From assembly GCF_010731735.1 (NCBI RefSeq), contig NZ_AP022588.1, positions 2,418,001-2,482,000 of the forward strand: 64,000 bases of DNA, given 5' to 3'. The translations under genes and the position numbers were made by a program. The notes below the pieces were generated by a model, which ran no database searches, was not told where the DNA came from, and worked only from the letters and a program-made list of their open reading frames with translations. The DNA is from Mycolicibacterium sediminis (GTDB taxonomy: Bacteria; Actinomycetota; Actinomycetes; Mycobacteriales; Mycobacteriaceae). How positions within the stretch are numbered: the stretch's first letter is position 1; each line of letters begins with the position of its first letter. Positions 1 to 7,127 of this stretch are shown in pieces.

Positions 1-1
1 G

Positions 2-2263
2 TCGCCGGCGTCGGGCAAGCCCCTCGCCATGCCGCGTCTGGACATGGTGACCGGTCTGTACTTCCTCACCACCGAGATCCCCGGCGACAAGGGCGAATAC
101 AAGCCCGCCGCCAAGGATCAGCCGGAGGAGGGCGTCTTCAGCTCGGCCGCCGAGGCACAGATGGCCGTCGATCTCGGCACGCTGTCCGTGCGCGCGAAGA
201 TCAAGGTGCGTCTGACCCACCTGCGTCCGCCGGCCGCACGCGAAGCCGAGCTGTTCGGCGACGCGGGCTGGAAGTTCGGCGATGCGTGGATGGCTCACAC
301 CACCCTCGGTCGCGTGCTGTTCAACGAGCTGCTGCCCCGCGGGTACGCGTTCGTCGACGAGCAGATGCACAAGAAGGTCCAGGCCCGGATCATCAACGAC
401 CTGGCCGAGCGCTACCCGATGATCGTCGTGGCGCAGACCGTCGACAAGCTCAAGGACGCCGGCTTCCACTGGGCCACGCGTTCGGGTGTCACCGTGTCGA
501 TGGCGGACGTTCTGGTGCCGCCGGAGAAGGAGAACATCCTCGAGCGGCACGAGCAGGAAGCCGAACGGATCGAGAAGCAGTACCAGCGCGGTGGTCTGAA
601 CAAGGACGAGCGCAACGGCGAACTGGTGAAGATTTGGCAGCGGGCCACCGAAGAGGTCGGCAAGGCCCTGGAGGAGTACTACCCCGAGGACAACCCGATC
701 ATCACGATCGTGAAGTCCGGCGCCACGGGCAACCTGACCCAGACCCGCACGCTCGCGGGCATGAAGGGTCTGGTCACCAACCCCAAGGGTGAGTTCATCC
801 CGCGTCCGATCAAGTCCTCGTTCCGCGAGGGCCTGACGGTTCTGGAGTACTTCATCAACACGCACGGTGCCCGTAAGGGTCTGGCCGACACCGCACTTCG
901 TACGGCGGACTCGGGTTACCTGACCCGTCGTCTGGTGGACGTCAGCCAGGACGTCATCGTCCGCGAGGACGACTGCGACACCGAGCGCGGCATCGCCGTC
1001 ACGCTCGCCGAGGTGGACACCACGACCGGCGCCCTCATTCGGGATCCGCACGTGGAGACCGCGGCGTTCGCCCGCACGTTGGCCAGCGATGCGGTCGACG
1101 CGAACGGCAACGTCGTCGTCCAGCGTGGACACGACCTCGGCGATCCGGCGATCGACGAACTGCTGGCGGCGGGCATCTCGCAGGTGCGGGTGCGCTCGGT
1201 GCTGACGTGTGCAAGCCCCAGTGGCGTGTGCGCGATGTGCTACGGACGTTCGATGGCGACCGGCAAGCTGGTCGACATCGGCGAGGCCGTCGGCATCGTC
1301 GCCGCACAGTCCATCGGTGAGCCCGGCACGCAGCTGACGATGCGTACCTTCCACCAGGGTGGCGTCACGGGTGGTGCCGACATCGTCGGTGGTCTGCCCC
1401 GCGTCCAGGAACTGTTCGAGGCCCGCGTGCCGCGCAACACTGCGCCGATCGCGGACCTGTCCGGACGGGTCCGCCTGGAGGAGAGCGAGAAGTTCTACAA
1501 GATCACGATCGTGCCGGACGACGGTAGCGAAGAAGTGGTCTACGACAAGATCTCTCGTCGCCAGCGCCTGAAGTCGTTCAAGCACGACGACGGCGAGGAG
1601 CGTCTGCTCTCCGACAACGATCACGTCGTGGTCGGCCAGCAGCTCATGGAGGGCTCGGCCAACCCGCACGAGGTTCTGCGCGTGCAGGGTCAGCGGAGCG
1701 TCCAGCAGCACCTCGTCAACGAGGTGCAGGACGTCTACCGTGCCCAGGGCGTGTCGATCCACGACAAGCACATCGAGGTCATCGTTCGGCAGATGCTGCG
1801 TCGCGTCACGATCATCGATTCGGGTTCGACGGAGTTCCTACCCGGCTCGCTGACCGAGCGTGCGGAGTTCGAGTCCGCCAACCGTCGCGTCGTCGCGGAG
1901 GGTGGCGAACCCGCCGCCGGCCGTCCGGTGCTGATGGGCATCACGAAGGCGTCGCTCGCGACCGATTCGTGGCTGTCGGCGGCGTCGTTCCAGGAGACCA
2001 CGCGTGTCTTGACCGATGCGGCGATCAACTGCCGCAGCGACAAGCTGCTGGGTCTGAAGGAGAACGTGATCATCGGCAAGCTGATCCCGGCCGGTACCGG
2101 CATCAACCGGTACCGCGACATCCAGGTGCAGCCCACCGAGGAAGCCCGCGCTGCGGCGTACACGATCCCGTCCTACGAGGATCAGTACTACAGCCCGGAC
2201 TTCGGCCAGAGTTCTGGTCAGGCCGTGCCGCTGGACGACTACGGATTCAGCGACTACCGCTAG
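2..2263 (+). CDS. rpoC: DNA-directed RNA polymerase subunit beta' (C-terminal part; 5' end outside window)
   Basis: This is the C-terminal 753 residues of RNA polymerase beta'. The reading frame is open from base 2, so the start lies upstream of the window; mycobacterial RpoC is about 1,316 residues. Visible hallmarks are the zinc-binding cysteines (C in DDCDTERG, then [13 protein letters not shown]) and the bridge-helix/trigger-loop region ([20 protein letters not shown], near base 1300), which drives nucleotide addition. The end (DYGFSDYR) is complete. rpoB is expected upstream. A strong terminator follows 16 bases after the stop, so the operon ends here. Confidence 0.98.
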   Translation, partial: SPASGKPLAMPRLDMVTGLYFLTTEIPGDKGEYKPAAKDQPEEGVFSSAAEAQMAVDLGTLSVRAKIKVRLTHLRPPAAREAELFGDAGWKFGDAWMAHTTLGRVLFNELLPRGYAFVDEQMHKKVQARIINDLAERYPMIVVAQTVDKLKDAGFHWATRSGVTVSMADVLVPPEKENILERHEQEAERIEKQYQRGGLNKDERNGELVKIWQRATEEVGKALEEYYPEDNPIITIVKSGATGNLTQTRTLAGMKGLVTNPKGEFIPRPIKSSFREGLTVLEYFINTHGARKGLADTALRTADSGYLTRRLVDVSQDVIVREDDCDTERGIAVTLAEVDTTTGALIRDPHVETAAFARTLASDAVDANGNVVVQRGHDLGDPAIDELLAAGISQVRVRSVLTCASPSGVCAMCYGRSMATGKLVDIGEAVGIVAAQSIGEPGTQLTMRTFHQGGVTGGADIVGGLPRVQELFEARVPRNTAPIADLSGRVRLEESEKFYKITIVPDDGSEEVVYDKISRRQRLKSFKHDDGEERLLSDNDHVVVGQQLMEGSANPHEVLRVQGQRSVQQHLVNEVQDVYRAQGVSIHDKHIEVIVRQMLRRVTIIDSGSTEFLPGSLTERAEFESANRRVVAEGGEPAAGRPVLMGITKASLATDSWLSAASFQETTRVLTDAAINCRSDKLLGLKENVIIGKLIPAGTGINRYRDIQVQPTEEARAAAYTIPSYEDQYYSPDFGQSSGQAVPLDDYGFSDYR

Positions 2264-2278
2264 TCAGCACGACGAGTT

Positions 2279-2312
2279 GGGCCCCCACCCTCGGGTGGGG
2301 GCCCCTCTCGTT
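2279..2312 (+). terminator. Intrinsic terminator of rpoBC
   Basis: A 12-bp perfect stem (GGGCCCCCACCC, loop TCG, GGTGGGGGCCCC) is followed by TCTCGTT. It lies immediately after the rpoC stop, as expected for an actinobacterial hairpin terminator with a weak U-tract. Confidence 0.9.
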
Positions 2313-2356
2313 GTGTGGGGGGTTGCGGGTTGCCTTCTCTCGGCGAGCCACCTCCC

Positions 2357-2421
2357 CCGGCGAGCAGACGTGAACTCCCCTCGATACCCCTCATCCAGGG
2401 AAGTTGACGTCTGCTCGCCGG
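2357..2421. repeat. Palindromic intergenic repeat, family A, copy 1
   Basis: Two 24-base arms (2357-2380 and 2398-2421) are inverted repeats with 22 of 24 positions complementary, around a 17-base loop. The arm core is GAGCAGACGTGAACTCCCC (imperfect on the right arm). The same 19-base core recurs at 4465-4519, so this is a dispersed repeat. It sits between rpoC and the AbiEi/DUF559 gene. Confidence 0.85.
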
Positions 2422-2434
2422 TCATTGTGGTGAG

Positions 2435-2443
2435 TTATCCACA
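2435..2443 (+). promoter_or_regulatory. Perfect match to the DnaA-box consensus (TTATCCACA)
   Basis: The 9-mer TTATCCACA lies about 50 bases upstream of the start chosen for the AbiEi/DUF559 gene. Only one box was noticed here and there is no AT-rich stretch or box cluster, so it is not an origin. It may be a DnaA-responsive site or coincidence. Confidence 0.3.
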
Positions 2444-2495
2444 GGTGGTCCGGCAAGGGCTGTCGGTGAGCAGCCTGGCGCGGCACTCTCGTGGC

Positions 2496-3347
2496 ATGTT
2501 CATCCACGACCTGATCGCGGACGCCGGCGGGGCGGCGACGACGGCTCAGCTGCTGACGCTGATGTCGCGCAAGACCATCGACACTCACGTCCGCACAGGA
2601 CTGATCCGGCGGGTCTGCCGCGGGGTCTATTCGCTGACGGAACCAGACGTTGAGGTCCGGCTTACGGCGCTGACCCTGGCGACGGGCCACGCCCTGGTGC
2701 CGTGCCTCGGTACCGCCGCCAACATCTGGGGCTTCGACACCGAACGTGATCGACGCCTTCACGTCCTCGACCCAGGGATCCGAATGCGTCCGAGTATCGA
2801 GGTGATGGTTCACCAGCGGGCCGGCGCACCGCTTCGACGGGTGAACACGCGACTGGTCACCGCGCCGGCATGGACGGCCGTAGAGGTCGCGCGCACGTTA
2901 CGTCGGCCGCGCGCACTCGCCACGTTGGACGCGGCACTGCGGGTGGGCGTGTCGAGGGACGAACTCACTGCTGCGCTCGAGGAGCAAGGGGGACGGCGTG
3001 GGATCGTCGCCGTACGAGAACTTCTGCAATACGCGGACGGTCGAGCGGAATCGCCGATGGAAAGTGAAGCCAGGCTGGTGTTCATCGACCACGGGTTGCC
3101 GCTCCCCGAACTGCAATACGAGATCGTCGACCACTGCGGCGACCTATGGCGAGTGGACTTCGCCTGGGAGGACGCGAAACTCGTTGCCGAATACGACTCG
3201 ATGGAGTGGCATGCGAATCCACTTGCATGGAAGCGTGACCGCCTCAAGGTGGAGCGGTTGAAGGAACGCGGGTGGACCACTGTTCCGATCGTCGTGGACG
3301 ACGTCCGCGTACATCCGTGGGAACTGGCTAGTTGTACCGAGTCATGA
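2496..3347 (+). pseudogene. AbiEi-type winged-helix protein with C-terminal DUF559/Vsr-like nuclease domain; 3' end disrupted by IS481-type element
   Basis: The N-terminus (residues ~1-60, ending CRGVYSL) looks like the winged helix of AbiEi-type antitoxins. The C-terminus (~186-280) has the DUF559/PD-(D/E)XK pattern: E191, D221 in RVDFAW, E232 and D234 in AEYD, H239, and D248-R249. Role unknown; proteins of this layout are common and multicopy in actinobacteria. The last four codons (CTES) belong to the insertion sequence. Removing the IS and one target duplication restores an open frame that ends in ASRIDNLLRQRKGIQPR at TGA 4464-4466, giving 294 residues instead of 283. The nuclease motifs are intact, so the protein may still work. 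The longer frame from 2277 runs through the palindrome; ATG 2496 fits the domain start better. Confidence 0.72.
3327..3332. repeat. Target-site duplication, left copy (GCTAGT)
   Basis: GCTAGT immediately precedes the left IS end and is repeated at 4413-4418. It matches the NCTAGN target preference known for IS481. Confidence 0.92.
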
Positions 3348-4412
3348 GGTTGGTGTCAGCCGGCTGATCGGTGGGAGGCCGTCGAGTGCGCTGTGACGTC
3401 GTCGAGTGTTGTAGTACTCGAGCCACGGTGCAAGGGCTGCGGCACGGTCGGTGTTGCTGGTGAAGACCTGGCGGTAGGCCCATTCGGTTTGCAGCGTGCG
3501 GTTGAGCCGTTCGACCTTGCCGTTCTGCCATGGGCAGTGCGGTTTGATGAAGATCTGGCGGGTTCCCATCTCGGCGCACACCTCGCGAAGTGAGTAGCGG
3601 TAGGCCCAGGCGTTGTCGGTCATGAGGCAGTCGATCGTGGGGATGCCCTTAGTGCGGAAGTAGGCTGCCGCACGGCTCAGGAACGCTGCGGACGTCAATC
3701 CCTTCTCGTCGGCTAGGACCTCGGAGTACGCCAGCCGCGAGTAATCATCGACGAGTGAGTGCACGAAGTCGAACCCGTTGCCTCGCTTGCGTTCTCGATC
3801 CGGTGCGCACCCTCGACCATGAGCACGCCACCCGCCGCCGTCGGGTATGCGGCCCAACTTCTTCACGTCCATGTGCACCAGCTCACCGGGCCGTGTGCGT
3901 TCATAGCGCACCGCGGTCAGCTTCGAGGCGCGGATGAGGTCACCGGTCATCGGGTCACACATCGCCAGGTGCGGGACGTCGTGACGGGCCAGGACCCGTG
4001 ACACCGTGCGTGCCGGCACGCACAGTTCGGCGCCGATGCCATCGGGGCCCATCCGCTGAGCCCGACGCAACGCGACGATCTGGGCCTCCACTGCGTTGGG
4101 CGTGCGAGTGGGGGTCGTGTGCGGCCGCGAGGACCGATCGTGCAGTCCGGCCTCGCCCTCGGCGTCGAACCTGTCGATCCACTTGTGCACGCATTGGCGC
4201 GAAATACCCATCGACGACGCGATGTGGGCTTTGTTCCAGCCCGCATGGAACCGCTCGACGATCAACAGTCGGCCTAGGTAGGTCGTGCGGGCATTACGGT
4301 GGGACACGAGAACCTCCGGATAGGTGATGGGCCTTCGACAAGCCACACCCCACCCGGAGGTTCTCCCTACATCAAGCCGACACGCCTGACACCAACGTCA
4401 TGTCCCGGTACA
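3333..4412. mobile_element. Complete IS481-family insertion sequence (1,080 bp)
   Basis: The terminal inverted repeats start TGTACCG on both ends. The left end is 3333-3363 and the right end about 4382-4412, with 31 bases alignable at about five mismatches; GTTGGTGTCAG is shared. The ends are flanked by GCTAGT direct repeats. A single transposase gene on the minus strand fills the element, and its stop codon lies inside the left inverted repeat. The near-perfect ends and exact duplication suggest a fairly recent insertion. Confidence 0.95.
3342..4307 (-). CDS. IS481 family transposase
   Basis: A 321-residue DDE transposase catalysing cut and integration of its own element. The N-terminal helix-turn-helix is around SSMGISRQCVHKWIDRF. 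The rve-type catalytic core has D in HMDVKK, D in LMTDNAW and E in NGKVERLNRTL, and ends YYNTRRRHSALDG, typical of IS481/IS3-like integrases. GTG 4307 is chosen because GGAGG lies five bases upstream; an in-frame start at 4346 has no ribosome site. The frame is intact, so the element may be active. Confidence 0.93.
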   Translation of the reverse strand: MSHRNARTTYLGRLLIVERFHAGWNKAHIASSMGISRQCVHKWIDRFDAEGEAGLHDRSSRPHTTPTRTPNAVEAQIVALRRAQRMGPDGIGAELCVPARTVSRVLARHDVPHLAMCDPMTGDLIRASKLTAVRYERTRPGELVHMDVKKLGRIPDGGGWRAHGRGCAPDRERKRGNGFDFVHSLVDDYSRLAYSEVLADEKGLTSAAFLSRAAAYFRTKGIPTIDCLMTDNAWAYRYSLREVCAEMGTRQIFIKPHCPWQNGKVERLNRTLQTEWAYRQVFTSNTDRAAALAPWLEYYNTRRRHSALDGLPPISRLTPTS

Positions 4413-4418
4413 GCTAGT
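4413..4418. repeat. Target-site duplication, right copy (GCTAGT)
   Basis: Exact copy of 3327-3332 directly after the right IS end. The following bases 4419-4466 are the severed 3' end of the AbiEi/DUF559 gene, encoding RIDNLLRQRKGIQPR and a stop. Confidence 0.92.
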
Positions 4419-4464
4419 CGGATCGACAACCTCCTGCGGCAACGCAAAGGGATTCAACCTCGGT

Positions 4465-4519
4465 GAGCAGACGTGAACTCCCCTCGATGGCTGCGAAAGA
4501 GGGGAGTTCACGTCTGCTC
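4465..4519. repeat. Palindromic intergenic repeat, family A, copy 2
   Basis: A perfect 19-bp stem (GAGCAGACGTGAACTCCCC at 4465-4483, its complement at 4501-4519) with a 17-base loop. It begins inside the original stop codon of the AbiEi/DUF559 gene and lies 20 bases from the stop of the leftward flavoprotein gene, so it could terminate both transcripts. It repeats the arm of copy 1 at 2357. Confidence 0.88.
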
Positions 4520-4539
4520 GCGGGAGAAGGGGGCCGACC

Positions 4540-5556
4540 CTAATAGGCGAGCTGGTTGACCGCCGCGGAGAACACGCGGGGGAGGGCGGCGGCGGCGGGG
4601 ACGAGGCGCGATCGCACCGGCGGGTGGGCGGTCGCCGCGACCAGCCCGGCCGTCAGCATGCGGTAACGACGGGTGAGCCCTCGCCAGCGGCGGTCGTAGT
4701 CGGCGGTCCGACCTCCGACGACGCAGTCCACCAACGCCTCCGCCGCCCCGAACGCCAGGCCCATGCCCTCCCCGGTCAACGCGTCGATGTAGCCGGCGGC
4801 GTCGCCGACCAGCATCACCCGGCCCGCCACCCGCGACCTGGCGCCCTGCCGCAGCGGGCCCGCGGCGCGGTCGGGCCCGTGCTCCAACCCGTCGATCCGC
4901 TCGCGTAGTTCGCTGAACGCCGACAGGTGCCGGTCGAACCCGCCGCGGCTCGAGGACAGGACGGCCACCCCCACGCAATCCGCGGCGACGGGGGTCACGT
5001 AGGCCTCGGCGCCGGCTGCCCAGTGCACCTCCACCGAGTCGGTCCACGGCGCTACCCGAACGTGCCGACGGATGCCCCAGCGACGGGGTCCGCCGGTCGG
5101 TCGGTCGAGTCCGAGTCCACGGCGGATCGGGGAGTGCAGTCCGTCGGCCGCCGCCAGGTACCGTGCCCGAAACCGTCCGGCCGCAACGCCGTCGGCGTCC
5201 TGGGTGACGTCACCGACGTCGCCCGACTCGAACTTCACGCCCGCCTCCCGCGCGGCATCGGACATCGCCGCGTGCAGCGTCGTGCGCCGGACCCCGCGGC
5301 CCGAGCCCGCGCGGAACGCGGCGTCGACGCGACGGTCCCCGGACACGTAGGTGATGCCCCGCAGCGGCCTGCCCTCGACGGCGACGCCGAGACGGTCCAG
5401 GTGTGCCAGGGTGTGCGGCATCATGCCCTCGCCGCACGCCTTATCCAGCGTTCCCGGCCGCTTCTCGACGACGATCACCTCGAGACCCGCCCGCGCCGCG
5501 TACAGCGACGTCGCGAGGCCCGCCGGACCGCCGCCGACGACCAGCAGGTCGATCAC
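4540..5556 (-). CDS. FAD-dependent oxidoreductase, geranylgeranyl-reductase/SrsC-like
   Basis: A 338-residue flavoprotein. The N-terminal Rossmann motif (VVGGGPAGLATSLYAARAG) binds FAD. A second FAD motif (VMLVGDAAGYIDALTGEGM, near residue 260) is typical of the geranylgeranyl-reductase and aromatic-hydroxylase group. The GTG start overlaps the stop of the methyltransferase gene by four bases (GTGA), indicating translational coupling. Downstream of a type III PKS and an ICMT-type methyltransferase it matches the srsC position, so hydroxylation or oxidation of a phenolic lipid to a quinone is the likely role. Substrate is inferred from context only. Confidence 0.8.
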   Translation of the reverse strand: MIDLLVVGGGPAGLATSLYAARAGLEVIVVEKRPGTLDKACGEGMMPHTLAHLDRLGVAVEGRPLRGITYVSGDRRVDAAFRAGSGRGVRRTTLHAAMSDAAREAGVKFESGDVGDVTQDADGVAAGRFRARYLAAADGLHSPIRRGLGLDRPTGGPRRWGIRRHVRVAPWTDSVEVHWAAGAEAYVTPVAADCVGVAVLSSSRGGFDRHLSAFSELRERIDGLEHGPDRAAGPLRQGARSRVAGRVMLVGDAAGYIDALTGEGMGLAFGAAEALVDCVVGGRTADYDRRWRGLTRRYRMLTAGLVAATAHPPVRSRLVPAAAALPRVFSAAVNQLAY

Positions 5557-6062
5557 GACAGGCTCGCCAGCGCGCGGTTCTCCACCCGGATCCGCGTCCG
5601 CAGCAGCAGCGCGTTCAGCACCGTGAACGCCACGGCCGTCAGCCACGCCGAGTGCACCAGCGGTAGTGCGATGCCCTCGACGACGACGGCGACGTAGTTG
5701 GGGTGCGGGATCCACCGGTACGGGCCACCGGTCACCCGCGGCGCGCCGGGTACGACGACCACGCGGGTGTTCCACTGCGGGCCGAGAGTCGTGATGCACC
5801 ACCACCTCAGCACCTGCGCGGCGCCGACGACGGCCAGCATCGGCCAGCCGAGCGCGGGCAGGAAGGGCCGGTCGAGCAGCAGCGGTTCGACCACGCATCC
5901 GACGAGGAGTGCGACGTGCAGGGCCACCATCGCCGGGTAGTGCCCGAGGCCGACCTCGGTGCCGCCGCGCGCCGTCGTCCACGCCAGATTGCGTTTCGAG
6001 ACGACGAGTTCGGCGACGCGTTCGACGGCGATGACGGCGATGAATGCGAGATACCAGGCCAT
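5553..6062 (-). CDS. Isoprenylcysteine carboxyl methyltransferase (ICMT) family protein, SrsB-like
   Basis: A 169-residue integral membrane protein with about four to five hydrophobic segments. The C-terminal ICMT signature GPYRWIPHPNY, followed by a conserved E, forms the S-adenosylmethionine pocket in this family. Bacterial members next to type III PKS genes, such as SrsB of Streptomyces, methylate phenolic lipids rather than prenylated proteins. The start lies four bases from the PKS stop and the end overlaps the flavoprotein by four bases, so it is mid-operon. O- or C-methylation of the PKS product is inferred. Confidence 0.82.
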   Translation of the reverse strand: MAWYLAFIAVIAVERVAELVVSKRNLAWTTARGGTEVGLGHYPAMVALHVALLVGCVVEPLLLDRPFLPALGWPMLAVVGAAQVLRWWCITTLGPQWNTRVVVVPGAPRVTGGPYRWIPHPNYVAVVVEGIALPLVHSAWLTAVAFTVLNALLLRTRIRVENRALASLS

Positions 6063-6065
6063 CGG

Positions 6066-7124
6066 TCAGCTCCACCGCAGCAGGACGAGTTCGGAGCAGA
6101 AGCCGGGACCCATCGCCATCATCAGCCCGGGACTGCCCGCGGGCGGGCGCTTGGCCATCGTGTCGCGCAGCACGTGCAGCACCGATGCCGACGACAGGTT
6201 GCCCACCTCGGCGAGCGAGCGCCACGTCAGCTCCAGGGCATCGTCGGGGAGGCCGAGTGTCGCGGTGATCGCTTCGATCACCTTGGGGCCGCCGGGATGG
6301 CTGACCCACGCTCCGACGTCGTCGATGGTCAGGTCGTGTGACGCGAGGAACCCGGTGACGTCGTCGCCGAGATAGCGCTCGACGACGCTTGGCACGTCCG
6401 GTGAGAGCACGAGGCGGAAGCCGCTCGCGTCGACGTCCCAACCCATGGTGCGCTGCGAGTCGGGGTAGAGGTGGCTGCGCGAGTCGAGCACCTCGGGGCC
6501 GGATGCGCCGATGGCCTCGGCGCGGCGATCGCCGACGGCCACCACGGCCGCGGCCCCGTCGCCGAACAGGCTGGAACCCACGACGGTCGCCATGGACGGG
6601 TCCGTCTTTGGTACCAGGGAACACAATTCGACGGCGAGCAGGACGGCGACGCCGTCCGGTGCACCGCGGAGGTGGTCGTGCAGGCGCGCGATGCCGGCGG
6701 CGCCGGCGACGCAGCCGAGGCCGAACATCGGCACGCGCTTCACGTCGGGGCGGAGCCCGATGAGGCCGGCGATGCGCGCGTCGAGGGTCGGCACGGCCAG
6801 CCCTGTCACGGTCGTGGTGTAGATGACGTCGACGTCGGCGGGGTGCAGCCCGGCGTCCTCCAGCGCGCCCAGCACAGCCGCGGCGCCCAGCCGGACGGCG
6901 TGCGCGATGAACACGTCGTTGGCGCTACCGAAGTCGGTCAGGCCGGCGTAGTCCTCGAGTGGCAGCACCATGTGCCTGCTGTCGACCTTGGCGCTGCGGT
7001 GCAGCTTGCGGATGGCGTCGGCGTGCGCGCCGTAGCCCGGCATGGCGAGCAGGGTGTCGGTCACCTCGTCCTGGGTGTAGCGGTTGGGCGGCAGTTCGCC
7101 TCTGACACTTGCGATGACGCTCAT
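6066..7124 (-). CDS. Type III polyketide synthase (chalcone/alkylresorcinol synthase-like)
   Basis: A 352-residue homodimeric-type ketosynthase that extends an acyl-CoA with malonyl-CoA and cyclises the chain. The triad is visible: C138 ([11 protein letters not shown]), H276 (WVSHPGGPK) and N309 ([11 protein letters not shown]). Length is normal for the family. GGAG lies six bases before ATG 7124, and the upstream MMPL gene ends four bases earlier. Mycobacteria have several such enzymes (Pks10/11/18 type); alkylresorcinol, alkylpyrone or benzoquinone-type lipids are all possible. The srsABC-like gene order favours a phenolic lipid or quinone product. Confidence 0.9.
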   Translation of the reverse strand: MSVIASVRGELPPNRYTQDEVTDTLLAMPGYGAHADAIRKLHRSAKVDSRHMVLPLEDYAGLTDFGSANDVFIAHAVRLGAAAVLGALEDAGLHPADVDVIYTTTVTGLAVPTLDARIAGLIGLRPDVKRVPMFGLGCVAGAAGIARLHDHLRGAPDGVAVLLAVELCSLVPKTDPSMATVVGSSLFGDGAAAVVAVGDRRAEAIGASGPEVLDSRSHLYPDSQRTMGWDVDASGFRLVLSPDVPSVVERYLGDDVTGFLASHDLTIDDVGAWVSHPGGPKVIEAITATLGLPDDALELTWRSLAEVGNLSSASVLHVLRDTMAKRPPAGSPGLMMAMGPGFCSELVLLRWS

Positions 7125-7127
7125 CGA

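Noticed and set aside
2435..2443. DnaA box considered as part of a replication origin
   Set aside because: A single box with no cluster, no AT-rich segment and no dnaA/dnaN genes nearby.
2357..4519. Family A palindromes considered as long terminal repeats of the insertion sequence
   Set aside because: The IS has its own ends starting TGTACC with a GCTAGT duplication; the palindromes lie well outside.
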